Below, piece after piece: positions 10,796 to 22,722 of a stretch of DNA of 64,000 nt. The position numbers and the translations under genes were made by a program. This DNA comes from Emergomyces orientalis (taxonomy: Eukaryota > Ascomycota > Eurotiomycetes > Onygenales > Ajellomycetaceae): positions 434,001-498,000 of the forward strand of contig MOWL01000023.1 of the NCBI GenBank assembly GCA_002110485.1, in the 5' to 3' direction. Every line of letters starts with the position of its first letter. Position 1 is the stretch's first letter. The notes under the pieces were generated by a model. That model made no database searches. It had not been told where the DNA came from and saw nothing but the letters and a program-made list of their open reading frames with translations.

Positions 10796-12451
10796 ATGCA
10801 GGTGCCCCTCTTCCGGCTGCAATGCGGTGAGTTTGATATTGACTTGCTGCTCTCAACCATTGTCAGTTACTGACATTACATGCTATTAAATAGGTGTTAA
10901 TAGTTATGATTGGGGTATATCTGCCTTCGTTTATTACTCAATATTCAACCTTGTCGCTTATGTTGCTGATATCATCCAGGGAAGATCGGTCAGGAATCAG
11001 CTGCGGCAAGGTATGCGGCAGCGACCCCCTCAAGCGACTTTTCTATCCAGGATGAAAGACCGTATGCAGAGGTACTTGTATTCTAATTTAGTCACTTACT
11101 TACTACATGTGTCCTCAGACTAACTAGTAGTTTTATCTCCTAGCTCTGGATGGGCACCCACCCTTCGCTTCCTTCCAAAGACCTCGAAACCCAGAGAACT
11201 TTGTTGAACCTGGTGCAGGACAACCAGGAATTGATGTCACAGGAAGTCACTAGGCGATATGGAGGGAAATTACCATTCCTCTTCAAGGTCCTTTCTATCC
11301 GGAAAGCTCTCTCGATACAAGCACACCCAAACAAAAAACTGGCAGCGACCCTTCACCAAAAAGATCCCCAGAACTACCCTGGTTAGTCATTCATTGAAAG
11401 ATATAAAGTTAGTGCCAATAATTTCGATTAATATTCTCCACTAGATGATAATCACAAGCCAGAGATGACTATTGCTGTCACCCCCTTTGAGGGCCTCTGT
11501 GGCTTCCGCCCCTTGGCCGAAATTGTCCATTTCCTTCGTGTTTTAGAACCACTCAGAGGGCTTGTCGGGTCAGAAGCTGCCGAGACATTCGAAAACATAG
11601 TACATGGGCAAGAAGAATCCACAGATCTTAGTGCTACAGAGAAGAACAAATCTGCTCTAAAGAATGTGTTTACAAAGTTGATGACGTCTTCACCAGAGGC
11701 AATTTCTATCGCTGCAGAGAAGCTTATTTCCGCCGCCAAAGCCTCTCCAGCCATATTTGCCACGTCAGAATCAACTCCTTCAACCAATCCTACCAACCCA
11801 GAGGAATTGGCAGCAGTAGCCATCCGGTTAAATGAGCAATTCCCCAACGACATTGGACTATTCGTCTTCTTCTTCCTCAACTTCGTCAAACTATCCCCAG
11901 GCGAAGCGATGTTCCTCAAAGCCGACGATATCCATGCATATATTTCTGGAGATATCATGGAGTGCATGGCTTCATCTGACAACGTTGTTCGAGCTGGCTT
12001 TACACCCAAGTTCAAGGACGTCTCCACCCTAACTGAAATGCTCACCTACAACTACGCACCCATCGAAGAGCAGAAGATGGAGCCCACGGAGTACCCCTAT
12101 ATGACCCTGAATACAATTGCATACTCAAGCAATTCAACATCGTTGCTATATAACCCGCCTATCGAAGAGTTTGCCGTTGTCAAGACGGATCTGAACCGCG
12201 GCGGTGCTAAAGCGACCTTTGAAACAATCAATGGCCCCAGCATCCTCATTTGCACAAGTGGCCAGGGAAAGATAATCGTAGGGCCAGCCAAGACAGAGGA
12301 AGTCAAGGAAGGCTACGTGTTTTTTGTTGGCGCGAATGCTGAGTGTGTGATCGAAAGTACCGTGGCAGAGGGAGACGAGGTGCCGTTTACTATTTTCAAG
12401 GCGTTTTGCGAACTCGACCGATCTGAGGATGTTATAAATGGGCATTTGTGA
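10796..12451 (+). CDS. PMI40: mannose-6-phosphate isomerase, type I, zinc-dependent
   Basis: Five exons, 10796-10826, 10894-10914, 10980-11071, 11144-11381 and 11445-12451, give 462 residues. Phases agree at every junction. The enzyme interconverts fructose-6-P and mannose-6-P and feeds GDP-mannose for glycosylation, GPI anchors and cell-wall mannan. N-terminal QCGVNSYDWG is the family opening. Zinc ligands expected from the Candida structure are present: Gln107 and His109 (SIQAHPNK), Glu134 in DDNHKPEM, and His291 in DIHAYISGD. The signature ECMASSDNVVRAGFTPK follows. The second exon is only 21 bp. Length and motifs match the family fully, and it is probably cytosolic. It shares a divergent promoter with SGF29. 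Confidence 0.95.
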
Positions 12452-13919
12452 AGCTGGAATACATTTGATGGTTGCCCATGGGATTTTTTTTTCGCTTTCC
12501 AAAAATCACTCCTTTGTCCTTTATAACTACACAAACCCCCTCTTCTCTTCAGTATTCCCCCCTCCTGACTTGAGCCTCAGAAAGAATTAACTAATTTTGA
12601 TATCAATTCTTCATGAACAGTATCATAAGCTTCTCTAGATTGAAATCTGATAATATAATTAACAAGAGACAGTTATCATCAGAGAAAAATATCTGAACAT
12701 TAAAAAAGAATAAACAAATAATATTTAGTAGAGATGAAGTTGAGAACAATTTAGAGCTCATTTCAAGAGAATAAATACAAAATATTGTTGAGTTTTCAAC
12801 ATCAAGAGTCACAGAAAAGTCAAATTAACATTTTATATCAGTTTCTGAGTATAGATATGCGGAGCCGAGATAATATATAGTTAACTATAAATTTTCTAGA
12901 AATATCTAAACTTGAATATACTTGAATTAACAATAAACATAAACATGAGGAATAAATAATTGAACCAAGCCTGAATGAGAAAATGCAGCTATAATTATCA
13001 AACTTAACTACAAAAAAAAGTGCTTGAAGTCATAACAAATAGTGTAGTAAATAAACTCTAGCTTCAAGAACTGCTTTTAAATAATATCAATGTTTAAATG
13101 TTTTCTAAAGTGACAGCTTTTAATATAATTTAATTTATAAATTTTTCTTTGTTCTCAATTATTTTCAGATGATGAATAATCAGTATAAAATCTTGAAATG
13201 CCATCTTGCTCTTGAAAATTATAACTGCAAAAATGTTGTAGATGAAGTTGGCTGAGTTGCTCACCAGTGCAGTGATTGTATACATGGAAGAGGTGGCATC
13301 TCACTTTAGATAATAATGAGTATGTGACAAGATGAATCATGGTCTGGTAAAACATCTAAGTAAAAATACATGCTTGTTGTTTCAGTGATCTTGAAATTCA
13401 GCTGAAGAGATAGCTGGCTTGCAAGTGATGAATATGACTGCAGTAAAGTTGAATGAGAACATCAGAGGGTTTTGTAGAGATAGATGCAGATAGTAAAAGA
13501 TAAAACAAAAATAAGATAAAATGCTGAAGACAATGAGAATAGTTAGACAATATTTGTTTTCACTTTCATTTCAGCCTTGGAATATATATATTTCAGTGTT
13601 AAGAGTGGAGGATTTGTTCATCTCGAGACGTAAGGTATATATGTATATATATATAAGTATAAGTATATACATGTAAGTACTATGTATATCATTGATGTCG
13701 GCGTAGTTATTGTAAAAATATCGCTAGGCTAAAAAGATCAAGTCCTCAAGGATCAAGCCTACAACAATGCAAATTGTCAGCTTTGTTTTTTGCTGAGTAA
13801 CTAACCTATCAACTATCTAGTTCAATAGACAAAGAAATAAGAAAACCGTTTTAAAATGATAGTTGAGTTCAATTGGATAGACGGATAAGTTAATCTAGAC
13901 TAAACAATATATATTTGTT
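12452..13919. repeat. AT-rich block, probably a decayed repeat
   Basis: About 1.4 kb of very AT-rich, CpG-poor sequence, with stops in all frames and TA/TG-rich low-complexity tracts around 13,635-13,690. It resembles mutated transposon sequence seen further right, but no protein motif can be read. The first ~100 bases must hold the PMI 3' UTR. Confidence 0.4.
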
Positions 13920-14554
13920 TTAAGTCTGGCAATCACCGAATACTGCGATCTGATGTTGGACACAATGTTCGCATCTTGGATCATGCCAGATACAATCCTG
14001 CGCTCTTCCACAATTGTACGAGCCGCAGGTCCGGTGCCACTGACGCTTTAGAACATCGGGTTTCTTGGACTGCCCATCAACCAACCCTCGCGCTGAAAGA
14101 ACCGGTGAGCTGATATGCTTAGGCGGATCCCAGACATCTTTTTCGTTAACCCGAGAGCTGTCAACACCTGCGAAAATATCTCGTAGACGCTTCTGATCCC
14201 TTTCTGAATACTGGCTGATAAAGTCCTGCAGCTGGTGTTCAGTAAGTCTAGCGTAATCAATAACCTTGCCATTTTCACCATAGGATCGCAAAATTCCGTC
14301 ACCACCAACATAGAAAACTCCATTGAGATCTTTCTTAAGGCTGCTATAAACGCCGGACAATCCTTGATCTACGGATTCATCTCGGTTCTTTAATGATTAT
14401 CCACGGGTGAGAGACAGGGAATCGTGAGAATCAGCCACTAGAACAAATCAGAAAAAAAACGCGGGAGTCAATAAGGGATACTCACCGGCAATGCTAGTGA
14501 CATCACTCCCGAGATGGCACCAAGGCTAAGAAGCACTGACACAAGAAGCTTCAT
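13920..14554 (-). CDS. small secreted protein with C-terminal cysteine cluster, function unknown
   Basis: Two exons, 14554-14486 and 14387-13920, give 178 residues. Exon 1 encodes a clean signal peptide (MKLLVSVLLSLGAISGVMSL), cleaved probably near Leu-Pro at its end. The donor is GTGAGT. The acceptor TTAAAG at 14388-14390 is the only one seen that restores the frame past a TAA, though it is not ideal. The mature part has a moderately charged middle (SQYSERDQKRLRDIF) and a C-terminal segment with six Cys, beginning RTCGSYNCGRAQDC and ending DCQT. It looks like a fungal small secreted protein and might be an effector or defence protein. I do not recognise a family. It lies between an AT-rich block and a retrotransposon cluster. 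Confidence 0.6.
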
Positions 14555-15654
14555 GGCTGGTTATTTGCTCGTTGAATGAAGGTCACGTTGAGGTTGCTGA
14601 TTGCTGATTTTAGATTGAATCAAACGGTGCGAACTGGAATGCGCGTCTCGATTTTCTTTTGAACTCGCATAGCCTGGACATCAGCTACATAGCTACACAG
14701 CAAAGGCACCTGGGGTTGCGCAAGGCCCCATATTTATATGAGATACTGACCAGATGTTCCCTTTGTCCGGATATCCACTATTTACTCTCTTTGATTTGGT
14801 GGTCCAATAGTTTTCTCAAGTGTATGAATCTCTGTGAAGTTTTCCACTCGGCCGGTTTACATTTATAGCATTTGCATTTCAAATATATCCATGGATTCAA
14901 ATTATATGGTTATTTGGCGGGTCAGTTGGAACCTCACTCTAATCATGTTCCACTATTTATTCAAAGCATTAATTAATGGACGAGTATTGCACTTGATTTG
15001 CTATCTAGGTACTCATTTCCCCTACTCCCCCGCACACTTATAGAGGACTTTCTTACAAAAACACAGATGTGTAGATAGTAGTGTGTAAATAATACATTGA
15101 ATGATGCTGCCTGTGGCGCTCGCTGTAGTTGTAATAGGGTGAAAAGAGTGAGCCACGGTTCGGGTGAACAGGACGAATCACACCACATAAACCCTCAATC
15201 TACATCATGTCAGCTCTTCATATAGAGAAAGCATATTCAAAGAAGTTATAAGTGTGGCATCAATGTATCTAAACTATCTATATGCACTTATCTATATAAA
15301 AATCACTGATATTCTTGAATAAAGAGATTCAGTAATTAATTTTATATAATAGAGACTGCTATCTTTGATATCATATCTGTATACTTCACACTACTACTTG
15401 TATCTTTCAAATTATGTCATATAATCTCACTTGATCAAGCCTCTAATAATTCTAATTGCCTCAACATACTTAATTAATGTAACAGGTTGAGCCAGACTCA
15501 TTACAAGTCAAGATCTCTGCATATAATCTGCGCATGTGATCTAGTGCACACTCATTCTCATAGAGTGCATCAAGCCTGTCATATAGAACTACCTAGCTAG
15601 CTAAAATATATATATGTGTGTGTGGGGCATGTGACTAGGGTAGCCCTAGTATTA
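14555..15654. other. AT-rich stretch running into copia LTR sequence
   Basis: No gene. The left part contains the promoter of the secreted protein gene. The right part reads, on the minus strand, as LTR sequence starting TGTTAGG at 15661. The far edge of that LTR could not be placed by eye. Confidence 0.4.
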
Positions 15655-15661
15655 CCTAACA
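15200..15661 (-). repeat. 3' LTR of decayed minus-strand Ty1/copia element (left edge uncertain)
   Basis: Read on the minus strand, a run of seven G (15668-15662) acts as polypurine tract and is followed by TGTTAGGTAATACTAGGG, a standard LTR start. The body of the same element lies to the right, past an inserted LINE. The left coordinate is a guess and no second copy was found in the window. Confidence 0.45.
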
Positions 15662-15668
15662 CCCCCCC
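15662..15668 (-). other. polypurine tract of copia element 1
   Basis: Seven consecutive C on the plus strand (G on the element strand) directly before the LTR start TGTTAGG. It lies immediately beside the LINE target duplication. Confidence 0.45.
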
Positions 15669-15682
15669 ATGCTAGGGCGCCC
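15669..15682. repeat. left target-site duplication of LINE insertion
   Basis: The 14-bp sequence atgctagggcgccc occurs here and again at 18012-18025, exactly at the two ends of the inserted LINE. Confidence 0.8.
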
Positions 15683-18011
15683 GGGCAGGGCTGGCCCACC
15701 TGCATCATCAATTGGGTCAAATCCTTTCTTCTCCAAAGAACCACTAGAATTCAACTAGACAACATTCAGTCAGACATCTTTTCTATTCTCTGTGAACTCT
15801 CACAGGGCTCTCCAGTCTCTTCTATTCTCTTTTTACTCTATCTTGAGCCTCTCCTCCAGCTCTCCAAGGGCCGCTTTGGATACGCCGATGACATAGCAAT
15901 TCTAAAAAGCGGAAGAGATCTGGAAGCAGTAGAAGATAAACTTCAAAATGCTCTAAGAAGCACACTGAACTGGGGTAATGATAACAGTATTCACTTTGAC
16001 TTGAATAAAACAGAACTACAATATCTACATAGAAAAAGAATCTATACTGAATCTTCACTGCAAGTAGAAGATTGCACTATTACTCCAAATGACACTATCA
16101 GATGGCTTGGGATATTCTTTGACAGAAAACTACAATTTAGAGAACACATTCACCAGGTCTGTATTAAAGTCAGAATAATCATTCAACATGTCAAATCTCT
16201 TAATAAAGTCTTCTTTGAAATCTTAACTCTTCTACTTAGATAGACAGTTCAAGACTGCATCTTCAGCTCTCTATTTTATGGAACAGAAACATGGCTCTCT
16301 GAACACACATTCAAAGAGTCAGTCAACAAGATACAGACTGTCTTTAATCTAGCTGCAAGAGCAGTTCTTCCAGTCTACAAAACAACTCTGATTTCAGTTC
16401 TCCTTTGGGAATCCGGCTGGGGCCCTGCTTCAGCGTGGCTTGAATGAATACATAACAGACTCACAGTTAAAGTAGCTGCTGTGAACTCATCACACTCTTT
16501 CTGCAGAAGATGATTCATCTCTCATTTTAAATGAATTCAGAGAAATATCAAGATATTAACATGCTCTACAATAATTTTCTCACTGCTCTGGAAGCTTCTC
16601 TCAGAGAAAGACTGAACATGTAGAGCTCAGAAAATTGATGCAGTTGAATGAGAGAAAGATTCTCTCTTCTTCAAGAACTGACTAAACAAGAATATCTTCT
16701 CACTAGACATAGTGGTCTACTCAGATGAGTCAAAGAACCTCACTGAACAGACTGACAGAGACTACTGTCTATACTGCAGACAGACCTCTCTCTCTACATT
16801 TGGTAAACTCCCTCTAGGCTCCACTGCGGAAGTATACAATGCAGAGATTCTAGCTGCAGTAGCTGATCTTCAAGCTGCAATACAACACTCTTTTGTCACT
16901 TTTGTCAGAAATATTATCATAGCTCTTGACAATGAAGAGACAGCTCTCAGATTACACTCTCTTCTTTCTACAGATACATCAGCTGCTGTATTTAAGGAAT
17001 TCCAGGACCTTCAGGACTCCTGGACGAGTTCCGCCTCTAACACAACTAGGCCCTGTCAGATTATCATCAGATGGTGCCCCAGCCATGCAGATATCAAAGG
17101 CAACAAAACAGCAGATAGATTAGTAAAACAGGCTACACTCATGGACTACATGCCCCAAGAAATGACTATTGCTCAGACAAAGCTAGCCATGCAAGAGCTC
17201 TTTCAAACTGCTGTCAAGAAGTACTGATTCTCTCTCCCAAAAAACCCATATCTCAAGTCTAAATCATTCATAGACATATGTCTCTCATCAGAGCTCTCCC
17301 TCCCCCGCCGGCATCTCAGCTCCCTACTCATGGTGAGAACAGGCCATGGAGACTTCATCATCTATCATGAAAGATGAAATCATCAAGACACTCTTCTTAC
17401 ATGTGTCTGTGAATGCAAGAAAACATCAGAACATTTCTTCTTCTGCTGAAAAGAAAGAAGACTCAGTCAGTTTAACACACTATCTTCATCACTCTGCACA
17501 AGCTCAAAAGAGACACTTAACTGAATACTTAGCACTAAGACAGAAGCAAAATTCTTTGCTAGCTGATGCTCAAAAACTTTCTTCTTCATTAAAATTCAAT
17601 ATCAGTTCTAAATCTGTAATCACTTTCTCTATCTCTTCTCTATATCATCTCTCTTCACTCACTCTTCTTCTTTCTGTTTCTACACTCATTATATCTCTTT
17701 CTCTATTACTTCTCTCCACACCCAGGCGACTACACTCACTCAGATCTTAACAACTCTGCTTTGAGATCCCTTCAATCTCATATATACTGGTGCTCCACCC
17801 CAGCTGCACCTCAATCAGAACCTCCAGGAAGGAGGATAATGTGTAATATACAATACAGTAGGGCTTCGGCCAACTAGAACCTGTCAGGCAGTAGACTAGC
17901 TACTGCGCTGGCGCGCCTGATACCCCTAGGGAGGTTCTGTGGCCGAGGCAGTCTGCTTAGTCAGCCGCTTATGTGTCTCCAGGCGTTAAATAATTAATAA
18001 TAATAATAATA
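15683..18011 (+). mobile_element. 5'-truncated LINE with RNase H (element L1)
   Basis: The element starts inside the reverse transcriptase domain. It keeps SQGSPVSSILFLLYLEPLL and the catalytic FGYADDIAIL (around 15,876-15,900), then a thumb/connection region with stops. A separate open frame, 16712-17227, encodes an RNase H domain (YSDESKN, AEILAAVADLQ, IIIRWCPSHADIKGNKTADRL). Such a C-terminal RNase H is typical of Tad/I-clade fungal LINEs. The 3' end is an ATTAATAATAATAATAAT tail at about 17,993-18,011. A perfect 14-bp target duplication flanks it. Several frames are broken by stops, so it is inactive. Truncation at the 5' end with an A-rich tail is the normal outcome of target-primed reverse transcription. 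Confidence 0.85.
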
Positions 18012-18025
18012 ATGCTAGGGCGCCC
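18012..18025. repeat. right target-site duplication of LINE insertion
   Basis: Second copy of atgctagggcgccc, following the LINE's TAA-repeat tail. It marks a single insertion into the 3' non-coding part of the copia element. Confidence 0.8.
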
Positions 18026-21000
18026 CCGGAGCACGCACACAGGCCTCCCCAACGCATAAGAATGAATATAGCAGCTAAGTACAAAACTTTTGAGCATCAA
18101 ATCACTAAACCAAGCACTAACTTTTAATCAAAATATCAACCAGATCGCTCTGAATTGTATAGTTCAAGATTGATCACAAAAGTGTTGAATGTGAGCTTAG
18201 ACAGTGACTTTGTAAAACCGTCCGCCTTATTCTCCATTGAACTCACATGGTGAAGATGAAGCTCTTTCTTAGCTACAAGATTGTGCAGTATATGATAGCA
18301 GACTTCAATATGCCTCAAACACTTAGTTAGAGACTCGCCATGAGCAAGATCAATGACACCCTTATTGTCAATGTGCAGATGATTGAAAAGAATATATCCC
18401 TCCATATTTTCTAGCAGTCCCGCATCATGCAGCATATCCTTCAACCAGATCAGCTCACACGCGGCTTCACTAGCAGCAATATATTCCACCTCAGTTGTAG
18501 ATTTGGCCGTAGAGACCTGCCGCTGCGAACACCATGACACGGGAGCCCCATTTATCATTATAACATAGCCAGATGTTGATTTACATTGAGAGTCTGCACC
18601 TGCTCAATTTGAATCTGTATAAGCTATGAAAGTCAGTCCTTCATCTCCTATCTTCTCTTTATAGAGAATGTCTGTAGTCCTAGTCTTCTTCATATAACAG
18701 AGAACATGCTTCAAAGCAGCCCAGTACTTCTTATTTAGGTGAGAATTGAATTGTGATAAGTAATTTACTGCAAATGCTATGTCAGGTCTGGTGCTAGTGA
18801 TCAGATACTGAAGAGACCCCAGCTCATGACAGTATTATGTAGCTGTAAATTCATTGTCAAGGCTGCCATCCTCATCCGGCGTGAACTCGATTTTAGCGCC
18901 AGCATTCATGAAAGTAGGCATTAGATTGACTGCAGTCATGTCAAAATCATCAAGAATCTCATCAATATATCACATCTGTGTAATCAATAAATTGTCATTC
19001 TTCTGAGCTCTAATCTTCATGCTCAGATATAGCTTGAAGTCTTCAATTCTCTTTGTTTCAAATCTCTTCACAATCTCATTGAGCACCCAGTCAATATTTC
19101 GTTCGTCGGGGCCTGTAACATGGCAGTCATCAACATGCAGCGTCAAATACACTTTACGGATGGGGTGATATAGGAACCCGCTGTCGTACGGCGAGATGCG
19201 GAAACCAATCAAAATGAGATGCTCAGTGACAAGAAAATATCATGTTCTTACAGCTTACTTCAGCCCATACAGGCTCTGGTGAACCAGGCCAACTAGATTG
19301 CCTCTGCCATGTTTTATACCTGTCAGAAGCTGCATATAGATCATCTCTTCCTGTGACAGCACCTCATTGAGAAATGCAGATATATAATCAATCATCTTCA
19401 ATTTTCACTCTCTAGCTGTTGAGATCATGAATAAACTCCTGATCATGAAATCAGAAACAACTGCAGTGTAAGACTTTGTATAATAAACTTCTTGCTGCTG
19501 AAGAAATCTGTGAATCACTTATTATGTGTGAAATCAGATGATTTCTCTCTTATTATTTAATTTACAGTCATAGACTCATTTATCTGTAAGAACATTCATA
19601 TCCAGAGACTGCTCAGTAATTATATAGATTTTCTTTTGATTGAATATATCAACCTCCTTTCTCATTGCTTCAAATCAATGATGCCAATCAGGGCTCTGTT
19701 GAGCCTCTGCTAAGGTCTTAGAACAGTCTGTAAGAGTACTAAGCACATGTTCATCACCATCATCATTAGCATGCTTGTCAGATTCATTAAGAAGATCAGC
19801 TTCACTGTTAATCAGATAGATAGACTCAATCGCCTTCTTCAGATTCTCATTGACAAGCATTTTCATGATGTGCGGCTGATCTTTTGCCAGCTGTCACAGA
19901 AGACAGTGCTGTCATCCATCTGTAGAATTCAAAACATCAAGCTTGTCTGATATATTATTCAGCTCACAAAGATCTGAAAGAGCTGCATTAATAAATGATA
20001 TATTTTTCTTCATGAGATCTTTATCAAAAACCACATCTCATACTATTTTCAGTCTGCATGCCACAGAGTCTCATATGTGAACTTGATAAAGACTCTGATA
20101 ACTCACAAAGATTCATTTCTTTTCATCTATTCTATTCACAAGCTTATTTATAATCTGCAGATTCTTTTTATAGATCTTGCAGCCTCATCTGTGTAGTCAG
20201 TTGGCCGCGGGCTGCACCCCCATTCATGCTTCAAAGGGGGTCAGTGGAGTCCCTTCCTTGCATCCATAAAGCTTTGTAGATGTGGGAGACATATTGATCA
20301 ACATGACAGCTGTCTGCATGGCCTCATCCCAGAGGTCTCTAGACTGCTCACTATTAAATAGCAAGCTTCTAGTCTTTTCAATTATCACACGGTTCGTGCG
20401 TTCTGCTGGACCATTCGATTTTGAGGTATGCAGTGTAGTGGTTTCATAGACAATGCCTCACTGATTGCAAAAAGCTTTTAAATCTTCACTTTTAAACTTT
20501 CCACCACCATTTCAATGCAAGGATTCTATGCGTCTCTGCGCAGTGGTCTCAACCATCAATATAAAATCCCGCAGTTTGGCAGTAGCTTCACCCTTCGTGG
20601 CCATTAAAATGACTCATTGATATCGTGTGGCATCATCTGTTATGCTCATTCAGTAATTGACCTCTCTATACATGGGAACACCATTCTCATTGAATAAGGT
20701 ATGCTCATCATCTGCAAGATCAATAAATAACCTCACAGCTGGCTTAACTTTTCTAATCATGAGCTTAAAACCAGAATGAGTCATCTTAGCCTGCACACAG
20801 ATTTTACAAAATAACAGAGTCTTTGAGCCTTTAATCTTCATTCTCATGCGCGGATCTGTGGCTATCTTCGCTATATCTATGTGATTGAGATGATCCAGCT
20901 TCAAATGCTATTACAGCATTGTGAGCTCTACTGGCTTTATATTCATTGATGATAAAGCTATTAGTGAGTCACTCACAGCATTTACAGGCCAAAAATCATC

Positions 21001-22130
21001 ATTAGATATAACAAATTGAATCAAATCTTGAATTTGTGAAGACTTTTTAATGACATAGATATCTTTTTCATTCAAAACAGCAGTGAAGCTGACCATTCAA
21101 TCAGAAGAGATCAAAATAATTGAGTGAACTTTTTCATATATCAATTACTTTAATATATAGCTCTTGCAGACTAACTTGTTAAAGCTCACAAGATTAATTT
21201 CTAATTCAGGGGCATATTGTACATCTTCTAGGCATAAATCGGCCCATCAACCGCCAGTTCAACCGTACCAACGGCCGCAGCGGGGACAACGGTCCCATCC
21301 GCCATCGCTAATTTGACATTGGGGCTCATTGAATCGCATTTAACAAGCTCCTTGTGTGGTGTTGCATGAGCGCCAGACTCTAAGTTCAGAACCCACTCAT
21401 CCACAGCATCATTTTCTTGAATGATTTCATGAGCATGGAACACCTTCTCAACTGTACTGTGTACAAGAGCAGAGCTATTATCAGAACTTTTCAAAGAATT
21501 CTCATTATTAATCTTCTTCTTATTCTTCTTGGTGCCATCATGCCTTTTTTCATTAGAATAATCTGATAGACACTTCTCTGAGTGCTTTTTTCAACAGTTC
21601 TTCTTATTATGACTCATTATCTCACAATGTGAACATTTCAGTCTGTTTGATGCAGATGAAGCAGGGCTCTCACCCATGTTCTCTGTACTGCTAGTATTAT
21701 TTACAGGCGCCTTTGCGTTCTTCAAAGACGAGGAACTGCTGCTAGAGAGCAATTAAAGTAGAATATTACAGTATAGACTTATAAAATTGTTCTTTAAAAG
21801 AGCATCCTTGTCACTTCTCTTCATATCATTCATTCTATTCTGTATGAGAGTGGCCCATCAACTATGAACCTCTGAGAGCAATTGATCAAAGAAAACTGAA
21901 TCTGATATATAAAAGTCTAATCATTTATATTCAGTTCACACGGCTATCAAACACTCAATAAACGCACAAGCAGACCCGCAGGACTCAGCTGTTATACTCA
22001 GAAACTCATTAAAAAGATGAAATCTGTGAACTATATAATATTCTGCAAAGTTTTTCTTCACTACAGATCACAGTATATAGACAGATAATTAATTCTTCTT
22101 TGACACAGTAAAATGAGTTCTAGTCTGTGC
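18026..22130 (-). mobile_element. decayed Ty1/copia retrotransposon (element 1), gag-pol relic
   Basis: Read right to left: a gag zinc knuckle (CSHCEIMSHNKKNC) near 21,630-21,590; a protease-like stretch (WVLNLESGAHATPH) near 21,400; an integrase with KICVQAKMTHSG and later SNGPAERTNRVIIEKTRS near 20,400; and RVT_2 reverse transcriptase near 19,900-18,600 with LTLHVDDCHVTG. The RNase H follows, with STAKSTTEVEYIAASEAACE and HIDNKGVIDLA, ending at 18136. The domain order gag-PR-IN-RT-RH is copia. Many in-frame TGA and a few TAA stops, plus D-to-N changes, make it non-functional. The 5' end is not clear and may be cut by the gypsy element. Confidence 0.85.
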
Positions 22131-22139
22131 AGAAATCAC

Positions 22140-22290
22140 TGATCACATATAATTATGCAGCCTGTGACGGGCTACGCCCGATTAATAGACCATTCCGCTA
22201 CGCCCCCGCTATGCCTCTGAAAGCGTACACTCCATGGTTTCTCCACTCCGGAAGCTCCGATTCCCAAACTAACCCTCTTATTGAAACTTC
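22140..22290. other. GC-rich island in an AT-rich element block
   Basis: Around 22,150-22,260 the sequence turns GC-rich with many CpG, including a short hairpin (CGGGC TAC GCCCG). Both sides are AT-rich and CpG-poor. No coding motif was recognised. It could be a small younger insertion or a fragment of another repeat. Confidence 0.35.
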
Positions 22291-22722
22291 TATTCTTTCA
22301 TCCAGAGCTTCACTTAGAGCTTCACTGTGTATGTGTATAAATCTCTGTCTTCAATGAATTTCTCTTTCTTTTCTCTTCTTTTCTTAATGTTTTCTATTTT
22401 GTTATATAAGATCTATATTAGTGCTGAGCTCTTCAGCATAGGCTCATTACACTTAGAAAATATTCATCATATTTTTATGAGGAACAATTATTCAATTATC
22501 TAAATATATAACAATGTGTAAGAAATAAAGAAGATAACTAGCTAGCAGTCATCAGATCTCTACTAGATAGAAGAAGCTTGCTCATCAATCATCTTGACTT
22601 CACAACTAGATCTCATGAAAGAGATGTATCAGTAAAAAATCTGAGAGTTCTGATATCTCAGATGTATGAAGTTTTCATATGAATACACTTTCTTTAAATC
22701 TGATGAATTTCTTAACACAGAG

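Noticed and set aside
11452..12045. Minus-strand 197-residue frame
   Set aside because: Antisense of the last exon of mannose-6-phosphate isomerase.
13630..13690. CRISPR-like or regulatory repeat in a TA/TG tract
   Set aside because: Simple low-complexity TATATG sequence without unit structure; CRISPR arrays are not expected in a fungus.
18000..18011. TAA repeat as an independent microsatellite
   Set aside because: It is the 3' tail of the LINE, directly followed by the target duplication.
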